From Apiosordaria backusii (lineage: Eukaryota > Ascomycota > Sordariomycetes > Sordariales > Lasiosphaeriaceae), in contig JAUKTV010000004.1 of assembly GCA_030549205.1 (NCBI GenBank), positions 2,046,001 to 2,110,000 of the forward strand: a DNA stretch of 64,000 nucleotides. The letters run 5' to 3'. A program made the position numbers and the translations under genes. Positions 22,912 to 32,672 of the stretch are shown here, in pieces (the first letter of the stretch is position 1; every line of letters starts with the position of its first letter). The notes below the pieces were generated by a model, which was not told where the DNA came from, made no database searches, and saw nothing but the letters and a program-made list of their open reading frames with translations.

Positions 22912-23331
22912 TTTATTGCGTGGTGTTCTCTCCCATTGGGGAGGTTGTCGGCCTGCCGGGAGCGAGCGTTCTGACAACCGAAGCTGGCAAGCGACCACGG
23001 AACAACCGCAGGAATTTTTCCAGTCGTCAGTGCTTGAGCCGGAGCTCGGGCCACCTCTTGACTTGAATGTCCCGGTCGTAAGCGGCAGCCTCGCGGGTTG
23101 GGCAGCATAGCTCGAGCTCGGAGCACCAGCATCTCAATCAATCACTGCCTGCCAGAAATGGATTAGCCAAGCAGCAGGGACACACCCCACCAGAACAATC
23201 TACCCCGCCAGATAAATTTTATTACCCCTTCGCACATTGTCGACGGCTTTCTTCGCCTTGACTCCCCCTCCAACCCAATTCCCCTCTCCGAACATTCACA
23301 TCCAGCCAGACAGCTAGCACCGCAAGCAAAG
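22912..23331. promoter_or_regulatory. Shared divergent promoter uS9m / eEF1B gamma
   Basis: 420 bp between the two outward-facing start codons. It is CT-rich toward eEF1B gamma, with an AT-rich patch (AGATAAATTTTATTA, 23211-23225) as a possible core element. Both flanking genes serve translation. Confidence 0.5.
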
Positions 23332-24948
23332 ATGGCGTTCGGAAAGCTCTTCACCTACCCGGTTAGCCCGTCTCCTGCTCTAGATGCCCGTTCTTGTGCG
23401 CCGCGCAAATGCTAACATGATGGGTGACTCAGGGCAACCCCCGCTCCACGGCCATTCGCGCTGTTGCGAAGGCCAACGGCCTCGATCTCGAGGAGGTTGA
23501 GACCGACCTCGCCCACCCCACCGAGGAGTTCATCAAGGCCAACCCCCTCAAGAAGGTTCCCGCCTTCGTTGGTGCTGATGGCTTCACTCTCACTGAGTGC
23601 ATTGCCATCGCCATCTACGGTACGTGGCATTCAGGCTTCGATGGCGATATTGCCCCGCTTTCCTTTTCTGGCTCCCCTTTGGCGACACCCTGTCTGGTGT
23701 AGCCCCTTCTGCCCCCTACAACGTGATGACCTAGACATTTTTAAACAGTTATCCCTATCTGAATAACGGTGTTGAATTGGTTTCTAACTTCTGAATGCTT
23801 TGTTGATTATCCTCTTTGTCTGGTTTCGCAATTTGGGTTTGAATACCTTGAGCTAAAAGATGATACAGTCGCCTCCCAGAACGAGAAGACCACTCTCCTC
23901 GGCAAGACCAAGCAGGAGTAAGTTGCAGCGCAAAACTCAGAAATTACTACACATCAGATCACTAACATTTTACGTCTGTAGCTATGCCTCCATCCTCAAG
24001 TGGATGTCCTTCTTCAACAGCGAGGTCCTCCCCAAGCTCGGCAACTGGTTCCGCCCTCTCCTCGGCAAGGCCCCCTACAACAAGAAGGCCGTCGAGGATG
24101 CCCAGAAAGAGACTCTCGCCGTCATCGCCGTCGTCGATGCTCACCTCGCCAACAACACCTACCTTGTCGGTGAGCGCATCACCCTTGCCGATCTCTTCGC
24201 CACTGGCTTGATTGCCCGCGGCTTCGAGTACTTCTTCGACAAGCAGTTCCGCGATCAGTACCCCAACGTCTCCCGTTGGTACTCTACCGTCTACAACCAG
24301 CCTATCTACTCGGCTGTTGCCCCCGAGTTTACTCTTCTTGATGCTCCCAAGTTGACCAACGTCGCTCCCAAGAAGGCCGAGGCTTCCAAGAAGGAGGCTG
24401 CCCCCAAGGCTGCCCCCAAGCCCGCCGCTCCGGCTGCTGAGGAGCCCGCTGAGGCCCCCAAGCCCAAGCACCCCATTGAGGCCCTCCCCAAGGCCTCTTT
24501 CCCTCTTGACGAGTGGAAGCGTCAATACTCCAACACTGACACCCCCCTGGCCATGAAGTGGTTCTGGGAGAACGTTCCCTTCAACGAGTACTCCATCTGG
24601 AAGTGCCGTTACAAGTACAACGATGAGCTTACCCTGACTTTCATGTCCAACAACCTCATCGGTGGCCTTAACACCCGTCTCGAGGCTTCCCGCAAGTACC
24701 TCTTCGGTTGTGCCTCCGTCTACGGCACCAACAATGACTCTATCATTGAGGGTGCTTTCGTCATCCGCGGTGACGACTACATCCCCGTCTTCGACGTCGC
24801 TCCCGATTATGAGAGCTACGAGTTCACCAAGCTCGACCCCTCCAAGCCCGAGGACCGGGAGTACGTCGATGCTCAGTGGACCTGGGAGAAGCCCATTGTC
24901 GAGAACGGCAAGGAGTACCCCCACGCCGCTGGCAAGGTTTTCAAATAA
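23332..24948 (+). CDS. CAM1: Translation elongation factor eEF1B subunit gamma
   Basis: Structural subunit of the eEF1B guanine-nucleotide exchange complex that recharges eEF1A. Exons 23332-23361, 23433-23619, 23869-23917 and 23982-24948 give 410 residues, typical for the family. A thioredoxin-like GST N-domain (~1-80; MAFGKLFTYPGNPRSTAIRA, then NPLKKVPAFVGADGFTLTEC), an all-helical GST C-domain (~85-200; DAHLANNTYLVGERITLADL), a Lys/Ala/Pro-rich linker (~218-255), and the conserved EF1G domain (~255-410; LPKASFPLDEWKRQYSN, WKCRYKYNDE, NNLIGGLNTRLEASRKYLFG) follow in order. Codon use is strongly biased to C-ending codons, as expected for a highly expressed gene. Intron 2 (249 nt) is long for this genome. 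Confidence 0.97.
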
Positions 24949-25406
24949 ACAACAAAAAATTCAAGCGCATTTCGGGCCGGCAGAGGCGGCGTGCTAGACT
25001 ATGGGACATGACTGATGAAATGGGTTGGACGGGGAATTACGGGACGGGTTCTGAGCCCATTGGTTCATGTGTGGTTTGATATCGCCAATAGTCGGGTCGC
25101 GGATGAAGGTCGACTAAAATAGACACTTGCTACTGCGTCCAGAATAAAGTTCTTTGATTCCATGTTCTGGTTTTGGTTTGTGTATGTGAAATAGAAGATA
25201 GTAAAGAAGAAAAAAACATTGAGAAATTTCTGAGGAAGAGACAATGATTAGACGTGGCGCGTGTACATGAGATTATAGTGGTTGCGTGTCAAGACACGCT
25301 GAACATCATTCCCACTGTGGTATGTCTGTGTATCTATGGATGTACTCTCGTTATTTTACACTACACCGATTCCTATCTATCCCTTCTCTCTTTCCTCGAC
25401 CCTTCT
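24949..25406. other. 3' flank of eEF1B gamma
   Basis: A/T-rich 3' UTR and convergent spacer. It includes a perfect 7-bp stem with a 2-nt loop at 25284-25299 (GCGTGTC/GACACGC), which might act in 3' end formation. No coding signal. Confidence 0.5.
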
Positions 25407-25688
25407 TCAACGCCTCGTAAACCGACCCTCTAGCCTGATATCGACCTCAACCCAGCCGTCTTTGGCATCATCCTCAAACTTTGTCTTTATGACGTGCGTC
25501 CAAAATTTGGCACCATCTATCTGGACGCCCTTTCTCCACGCGCCTGACCTTCCACGTCGGCCTCCTCACCTTCCATCTTCTCCTTCTTCCCCGTCGGCTT
25601 GCCCGGCCTGAGCATATACCTCCCCCACCAGCCTCCCCGTCTCGGGCAGCCAGCTGATGATCTCCTCCCCTCTAAAAACTCTCATCAT
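25407..25688 (-). pseudogene. Protein-like 94-codon frame with one internal TGA
   Basis: On the minus strand an ATG at 25688 overlaps the stop codon of the FCP1-like gene and opens a frame that runs to a stop at 25407, broken only by a TGA at 25568-25566 (codon 41). Both halves look like real protein: MRVFRGEEIISWLPETGRLV before the break, and GVQIDGAKFWTHVIKTKFED with a WVEVDIRLEG strand-like end after it. I do not recognise the family. It could be a decayed gene, the C-terminal exon of something I cannot assemble, a sequencing error at the TGA, or chance. No intron of usable length removes the TGA cleanly. Confidence 0.35.
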
Positions 25689-27195
25689 TGCTGCGCTGCC
25701 ACCTCCATCCTGAACGGATCTTGACGAATATAGGTGCTGACATCAATACACATGGCCAACTTGTTAAGATACTCATGCACAGCCGGCAAAACAACCCACT
25801 CCCTCCCCCCCTTCTCCTCGGGCGTGACATCCCCCAGAAACTCTGGGATCGTCACCGCGTTGTATGGCTCGCTTCGTGCTTTCTCAACAGAATCATCAAT
25901 CAGAACCGTGTTGCCCTGATCCCACGCCCCTTGCGGGTTGATCGCCGGGTTATCCCACAGCTTCGTCAACCGTTTATACACCTGCACCTTTTTCCCATAA
26001 TCCTTTTCCGTCAGGCCGAACTTGTCCCTGCCCCAGATGGCGATGACTTTTTGTTTTTGGTCGGCAGTTAAAATGGTGTCGCACATTTTGTTGACGTTCT
26101 CGGGTCTGGCGGAGGACCAGATCACCACGGAGAAGGTGTCGATGCAGTAAGAGAGAAACTGTTTGGCGTGGGGGCGGAGGATGTAGTGCTGGGAGCGGCG
26201 GGAGGAGGGGCGGTGGAGGAGGGTGCCGTTTAGGTCTATGACTACTAGGAGGGAGCGGGGTTGGGGGGAGGGGAGGGGGAGGAAGGAGGCGCGGGTGAGG
26301 TAGGCGGGGGAGGGGTTGGGGATGCCGCCTGATTCGAGGGAGGGGGCGAAAGTGGGGGATTCCTTTTCTTGATGGGGTAGGGGGGTGAGGCCGGGAGGGG
26401 GTTTGAGAGGGAGGGAGGAGGGGGGTTGGGACATGTTGGAGGCTGGCTCGGAACCACCGCCTTGTAGTTGAGGCTCTGCTCGGCCTGCTTTTCGTCTTTG
26501 CCGGGGGGTGAGGTAGTCGCTTTCTCCTTTGCTCTTTTGGTTCTTTTTCTTCTTTTTGGAGGGGGGCTGGCCGTTAGCAGGCCCAGAAACAGGCTCGGGT
26601 TGAACTGGGGGGTAGTATGGTTGGCCGATGGGAGGGTTGATCTCGAATGGTGGTGCGGTTGGGTTGAGGCCGGACCAACCTCCGTTGAACCCTGGGTAGT
26701 TTGGATTTTGATCCATAGTTGCTGATCCAGACTCGTGGGTGTCAACAGTTGGTTTTCCGTTTACAAGAGACACTTCTGGTGGCTCTTCTGTGGTCGGGGG
26801 TCGTGGTTCAGGGTAGGCTAACTTGGTTAGTATTTATTGAAGTAAGTGCTGGTCTGGGGTTTCTTACAGTTATGTGATGGCAATAATGACGGTATTCCCG
26901 GAAGTTCTTTTGATGGTGACAATGAAGACGGCAATGCCGCTTGGTGGTAGCGAAGCGGCGTTTCTTCAACAGCTGGTTCAGGATTTGGTCGTTCTCGAGC
27001 CACTATGCCAAAGCCAAGGCTTTGAGAATTGGGAGTAAAATATGGGTATGAGTTGGGTCGGTGTTGTTGGGAAGACTGCAACGATAACAGATTTCGAATG
27101 TTACAGAATGCCCGTCTTTGGTTGAAGAGCTGCGGTGGTCGCGAGAGTCGGTCAATAACGTTGACAAGTAATGGTGTTGTTTTTCGTCTTATCAT
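25685..27195 (-). CDS. FCP1/NIF-type HAD-fold protein with mitochondrial-like N-terminus
   Basis: Two exons (27195-26868, 26817-25685; 50-nt intron with CTAACC branch site) give 486 residues. Residues 1-45 are basic and hydroxylated with almost no acids (MIRRKTTPLLVNVIDRLSRP), resembling a mitochondrial presequence. A long Pro-rich region with a poly-Lys stretch follows (~124-290). The FCP1/NLI-interacting-factor domain occupies ~300-470: LLVVIDLNGTLLHR, ILRPHAKQFL, FSVVIWSSARPENVNKMC, IWGRDKFGL, and NTVLIDDSVEKA. The HAD motif I is DLNGT, so the nucleophile Asp (~304) is kept but the second Asp, the general acid/base, is Asn. Activity is therefore uncertain; the family includes both phosphatases and the non-enzymatic Tim50. 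The substrate is unknown. Confidence 0.85.
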
Positions 27196-28508
27196 TGTGG
27201 GACGAAGAAAAAAAGTTGAAATACTGCAGGAACGACCCGATGTTGTGGTACACCGTGCCTAGCCAAATATTAGGTCCTTGAAGCAATCCTTTTACGTCGT
27301 AATTACTTCGATAAGCCTCCGTCGTCCCTACTTTAGTTTATCTTCTTTCACCCATCATGCACCTTGTTGGACTGGTTTTTAAGAGCCTCGTGGGCCTCAA
27401 AAAGGCAAAAAGCCCAGTTTTTCCAGCCTGACCAATAAGCGTCAAGGCTCGGGAGCAAGAATGGTTTGCAGGGTCGGTTTGGGATCGCTTCACGTGATTT
27501 ACGCCGTGCTTGTTCCGACGCCTTACAAGCCTTCTATTCACGTAGGATTAACTTGTTCAAAATATATATTTTTGGGCATTCGTTTCCAGTGGTCTCTTAT
27601 GTGCGGCTTATCTTGTGAGAGAACTTTGTCGATTTTTATTCATTGTTTCGGTCTTGAGGCGTTGAGTGAATAAGCCAGTGTCTCACTCACCTCACAGTCA
27701 ACCTCTCACTCATGAGCAGGCTCATGCTGACTGACGCACAGTGAATACGCACCCAACTCATGACTCACCAAAAACTGCCATACCAAATCTATACCTCTTC
27801 CTAACTAATGAAACCCCATATCTCCATCCGATATAAGCAACAGCCAACCGACCGGGCATGTGTCCCCTGATCGACGGTGCATTATGCACGCCTACCTTCC
27901 GTGAGAGGTAACCAGGTTTTGTCATGATATACTATCACCTCTAGCGAATATATATCACCCACCATCCCCCACAGTCATCACAAACTAAGCGAACTCATGA
28001 TAGAAAGATGGTGTGTTGTTTCACGGTCTCACGGCAATATTGTGTTCCGAATGGTTTTGATCATGACATGTACCGGTACATTCATGTGCTGTCCTTCAGA
28101 TTCATAAACAATGGTCAATAATGAGCATGAACCTCCACTGCAAGCGACAAAGAGACCGAAACAAGTGGTGTGAATGGCTTTCAGCCAGGGGTATTAAACT
28201 ATTTACTAGTGTTTCTGTCTGCTTATTGCATGATAGCAACAAGTAGCTGGTGTATCCTCATCCTCCCTCCCTGATGAGTTCTGCATTTTACCTAGTTTGC
28301 TCCTGGCAAGCAACCCCTCCCCCTTTATATAGGGCCAGAACGAGCGAAATATGCCTTGAATAACAATAGGCCCCAAAGATTGGCCACCGAGCGCCGTGAA
28401 CGCCCATAATGAAAAAGAAAACAAGAAATGGTATGTGCATGGAACAAAAGGTCCTCCGGTATAAATACAGTCTTTGTCAAATCATCCCACATCTGGCGTG
28501 CTCTCATT
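27196..28508. other. 1.3-kb spacer
   Basis: Promoter side of the FCP1-like gene and 3' side of the DUF3455 gene. No convincing coding frame. A 14-bp palindrome lies at 28068-28081. Confidence 0.5.
28068..28081. repeat. 14-bp perfect palindrome
   Basis: ATGTACCGGTACAT is its own reverse complement; flanking CATGA and TCATG extend the symmetry with one bulged base. It resembles a site for a dimeric DNA-binding protein but no factor can be named. Confidence 0.5.
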
Positions 28509-29400
28509 TTATGAGGAGGCATAAAACCAGTATCTAGCTTCTGTTAATCTTGCTGGTCTGATACATGCTGTTTGTATGGAAGTCACTCACTGTGTAGAGT
28601 ATTGAATTTCAAAAGACGCTGGCATCCCCTTGCAAGTTGCTGGGGCGCTGCCACCGACCGTCTCCAGACGCCAGACCTCTTGAAGACCACCAGTGTTGCC
28701 CGAACCTTTAGCCGTCAACCGAAGCCATGGGACGGCAGCCTCGCCCTTCTTGCCCTTGGCAGCATTCAAAGGCGCAGTAGTGCTGGCGTTCTTGCCAAAC
28801 TTGCCCTCGCCCAGTTGCCATTGAGAGGAATCGAGACCGAAGAATGGGGTTGTGAGGTCGGTGAAGTAGTGAGTGCCGCTGACAGGAAGATCCGCAGGAG
28901 CGAGTCTTTGAAGAGCCGCATTGTCGGCAACATCAAAGTGCAGTGACGCGCGGGTCAGCATGGCGCTCACGTCAGGGAAGGCTGATGTGACACATGAGGC
29001 GTTGTAAAGGGTAGCAACGGCGCCATTTGCTTGCGGGATGGCGGTTGAATTGCTGAGATCGCAGGTGTAGTTTTGTGTGCCTCGGCCGATGGCGACGTGC
29101 TTGAGGTAAAGACCAGGTGCTGGTTGACCAAGAGCCTCGGCTTCTGTTGTTGGATTAGTACCCCGTATGCTTCCAATGCTAGAATGTGATGCTCATACCA
29201 GCTGGGGGAGACAGTTTTGAAAGGTCGCAGATAGGTGCCAAGCCTGCTACCCGATTTTGTTGAACCTTGGAAGCCAAGAGGTTGAAGTAATCTGAGATAG
29301 CCTGGACATTGGGTGCGAGAGCGGCGGCGACCTTAGGGAAAGCGGGAGCTGCCCAAGTAGAAGCGCTGAGCGCCGGTACCAAGAGTAGTGAGCAACGCAT
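28509..29400 (-). CDS. Secreted DUF3455 family protein
   Basis: Three exons (29400-29199, 29143-28591, 28533-28509) give 259 residues. The N-terminus MRCSLLLVPALSASTWAAPA is a signal peptide with probable cleavage after Ala. The DUF3455 core begins with PGLYLKHVAIGRGTQNYTCD and continues through an Asn-rich stretch, VATLYNASC, GTHYFTD, GKFGKNASTTAPLNAAKGK and VPWLRLTAK. The last exon supplies only QYWFYASS, restoring the aromatic YWFY end typical of the family. The family is common in secretomes of filamentous fungi and has no established biochemical role; some members carry misleading 'malate dehydrogenase' labels. Extracellular location is inferred from the signal peptide and from NxS/T glycosylation sites. 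Confidence 0.88.
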
Positions 29401-30561
29401 GGTTGTATGTGTGATTGTGGTAAGTGTTGGTGTAGTTTGGTTGAGGTGATCGTATGGCTGGATTCGACTGTTGACCAAGTCGAATCTGATCGTTGATGGG
29501 TATCACAGAAAAAGAAAGGAGACCCAAAAGAGAAACCCAAGCAGAGAGACCAAAGAAAGATATGGAATACTGAAAAGGAAAACAAGGTCTTGACTAGACC
29601 AGATGTTTCATGCAAGGGGATGTGGTGTAGAGAAGATCATGAACGCCATCTTTGGGGAAACAAGAAGGGCTATATACAAAAGCCACGAGAAACAACAGGC
29701 GCGCACAAGGCCGGCCAACCGCCTCGATATCCCTGGTGGGTTGCACCCGTCCTTCCTGGATTTGGCAAGGCGGGGAGCGGGAAGAGACAGATGTGTCCCC
29801 CGGTGCCGTGGCCGAAGACGCACATAGTCGCTGGTGCCGATGAGCAGCCGCCGAAGGCCCAGTAACGACGGCGGGAAGACATGCTCGAAGGTGGGATGCT
29901 GTCTTCTGAGTGGTTGATGGAGATCGACATCGACATTGGAGGGGTTGGACGACCCTTGTCTGTCAGACCCTAGTCCCCCGTCTTGCAAGCGCTAGGACCG
30001 TGCGCTTCTACCCGAGTTTATGGGGACACCCCTTGGTGAGGGGTGGATGGTAGCGTGTAAGTCGCTGCTGAAGAGTGCTACCGAAGACCACTCCCCCTCA
30101 ACTATGAAATCAGTTGCGCTTTCAAGATATCTAGCTCGTACGAAGACAAACAGTTGAAAAACTCCAGTCTATGGTGGACACTTGGTAGGTAGGGGCAATG
30201 AACAGCAGCAGCATACTAAGAGCGTGCTTCTGAGTTTCGATTTCTTGGGGGCATTCCTAAAGCAAGCACATTTTCTCCGAGAAAAGGATGAAGCATGACA
30301 TGGAAGATGGAGTAGGCCATTGAGTTCTCGGGACCCAAGTCTTCAACAGACTACCTATGTTCATCTATCTACGACACATGACATACATCAGATTCCAACT
30401 ATGTTTGACGACATGGAGAGCAATCCCTTTCTTAGACATTTCATCGGCGATCATCCAGTTCATCGGAATCTACTATCCACTCGTGTCACTAAAGCCCATG
30501 AGGCCAGCGACAACTCTAACAACATCAGCGATGATCTCCCCAGAACTTGGGGATCTCGAAT

Positions 30562-30651
30562 TTCTACAATCCTCCAGGATCACAAACGTTATTTATTTTG
30601 GTGGCCTAAGCTGTGGCGCACTAACGTTTGTGATCCTGGAGGGTTGTAGAA
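30562..30651. repeat. Near-perfect 29-bp inverted repeat, 30-nt loop
   Basis: Arms 30563-30591 and 30622-30650 are complementary at 28 of 29 positions; the single exception is a G-T pair, which still pairs in RNA. One further base pair (30562/30651) closes the stem. Transcribed from either strand it would fold into a long hairpin. It may be a small fold-back element, a hairpin small-RNA precursor, or a 3' end signal. No flanking target-site duplication is obvious. Confidence 0.85.
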
Positions 30652-30656
30652 GGGTG

Positions 30657-30690
30657 TGGGGTGTGAACCCATCAACCATTCCACACCCCA
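30657..30690. repeat. 9-bp stem hairpin next to the long inverted repeat
   Basis: TGGGGTGTG (30657-30665) and CACACCCCA (30682-30690) are perfect complements around a 16-nt loop. It begins six bases after the larger hairpin ends. Confidence 0.7.
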
Positions 30691-31845
30691 GAATCAATAT
30701 TGGGCAAATTTGGCCACTATTGCATGCCGATCACTTTATTTAACCCCCTTTCTCTCATCCATCATTGGCCAACACTGCGGCAGAGACTATTTTTACCCAA
30801 AATACCTACCGCGTCTGCCCCTGTCAACACCAAGCTTTTAGCCGCCGGTGCACCCTTTCATCAATTAGCTCTCTTCTGTCCCTGCTGTCCAACACCACTC
30901 ACCTCGCGGTCGATGTTGCATACGGAAGGTCGCCTATCCAGATTACTTCCCCTCCAACTTACACCAAAGAATCGCGGGTAAATTTCTAGGCAATCTGAGT
31001 AATCCGACTCCAAGAGATCGCTTTCTGCGTGCTGCGCGCCTATTTTTGCTTGGCTTGTTGGCTCATGATTACTTCTCGAACTCACGGAAACCTCAGCATC
31101 CGGCATTCTTTTAGATATTGGATGCTAATTAGGTCCACGATGGATTCAAGCTGCAAAGTGTCATCGAGGCATCACGGACCTGTGGTAAGAAGAAAAAATC
31201 TCACATGCAGTCCCTGAGTTCTGCTGCATGTTTTTGCGTTTCGTTTCAACAACACCCACCACCAGCAGCAGCCACAACGACCACGAAAACCAACCAGCGG
31301 GACATGCCGATGGACGGAAAAAAACCCCAGAATCAATGACATTCAATTGGTGATGCCCACATCCCAAGACCCTAGCCGCGGGAGAAAAGCTTGGTCAATG
31401 TAGCCCGTATGCTTGGCCAGCCTGTTATAATGGCCAACTGTTTAAACCTTCCACACCTCGACTCTAGAAATCATCTGCAAGAACAACGTAGAGCACCACT
31501 GCACAAGGATGTTGTCTAGGTACCAAATTACCCCAGGGAACGGGGTGACGGGCCATCATCCTCGACCCAACCCGCCGCCCGTTCCACGCGCCCACGGGAC
31601 ATGGAGCCGGGAATTTGTGGAGAGGAAGCCCTGAGGAAAAGCGACCTCGGGAGAGGAGGGTACGCAAGACCAGGCCGCAGAGTTGGCCAGCGTTTAAATT
31701 CTAGGCGAGCTGGTAGGCCCACGTTCTACAAAAGTGGGAAAATTACATAGGTCAGGTTGTGTGTAAGTGGAATACTGGGCGTTGATTGGACGGGGATCCA
31801 ATTACTCGATATCTTTTGGACGATTTGGATTCGTTTGACGTCCAC

Positions 31846-31900
31846 ACACACACACATACAGAGGTACACAGGCACAGGCGCATACATACAGACACATCTA
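31846..31900. repeat. CA-rich microsatellite-like tract
   Basis: Imperfect (CA)n mixed with CATA and CAGG units. A shorter CACACA tract lies at 32298-32318. Confidence 0.5.
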
Positions 31901-32672
31901 CATATGCCTAGCTACCTAGAGCAGGTTTCCTAGTCCGAGGAGATGATATTTTCCTTGTTGATGGAAATACGGACCTCGGAATTCCGGCACTCGTAAAAAG
32001 TATCATCTGCTTGTTGTAACCGGGGACAACCCCATATGGGCTTCACCAGAACACAGCAACACAACTGAGGCTCTTACACCGAGATACAACCCTGGTGTAA
32101 GCCTTTTACCAACAGTTTAAGAAACACATTACATCGTGGTAACATACTTCATCTACTTTTACCAAGCGTCCATTATCAAATTTCCCTCTCTTTTGACAAC
32201 CCACTCCGTGAAATGATATGGTACAACAGTGGTTCGCACACCCGTCCAATTCCTTATACATATTATAATATCCATCATGTCTTCCCGCCCACTGGTGACA
32301 CGCACACACACACACAAACCGCAGTGCAACCAAGAAAAGAAGGCGAACATAGCCAATCCCCGGCTCCGAAGCTCATCCAGCCGCCCGCCGGAGGATACCG
32401 AACCACACTTCATTCTCCCGCAACCGCCCTCGGTTCAATATTCCGTAGCCAAGATTGAACACCGGACTTGTCAAACCGTTTCTGGCATGCCATTGCTTGC
32501 TGTCATTGAACTCATCCCGAGATCATTTTCAAGAGTTTTGTGACGCGTGTATACTACCACACACATCCACGTCACCAGCCTGCCTTTTCACCTCAGAGTC
32601 GGACTCCCTCACCCACTGCTTGCTTGCTTCTGTCGTTGATCGCCATCACCACCACCCTTCCAACTCACATCA

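Larger units (their letters stand above)
29401..32672. other. 3.3-kb gene-poor region with strong hairpins
   Basis: Upstream of the DUF3455 gene and downstream of COY1. No recognisable protein gene. It holds the inverted repeat at 30562-30651, a second hairpin right next to it, and CA-rich simple sequence at 31846-31900 and 32298-32318. Confidence 0.45.

Noticed and set aside
23962..24924. 320-codon minus-strand frame opposite eEF1B gamma
   Set aside because: It is the antisense shadow of a strongly codon-biased gene; the Gly/Val/Leu-rich peptide is typical of such shadows.
25336..25611. 91-codon plus-strand frame downstream of eEF1B gamma
   Set aside because: Pro/Ser-rich shadow of the more protein-like minus-strand frame at the same place.
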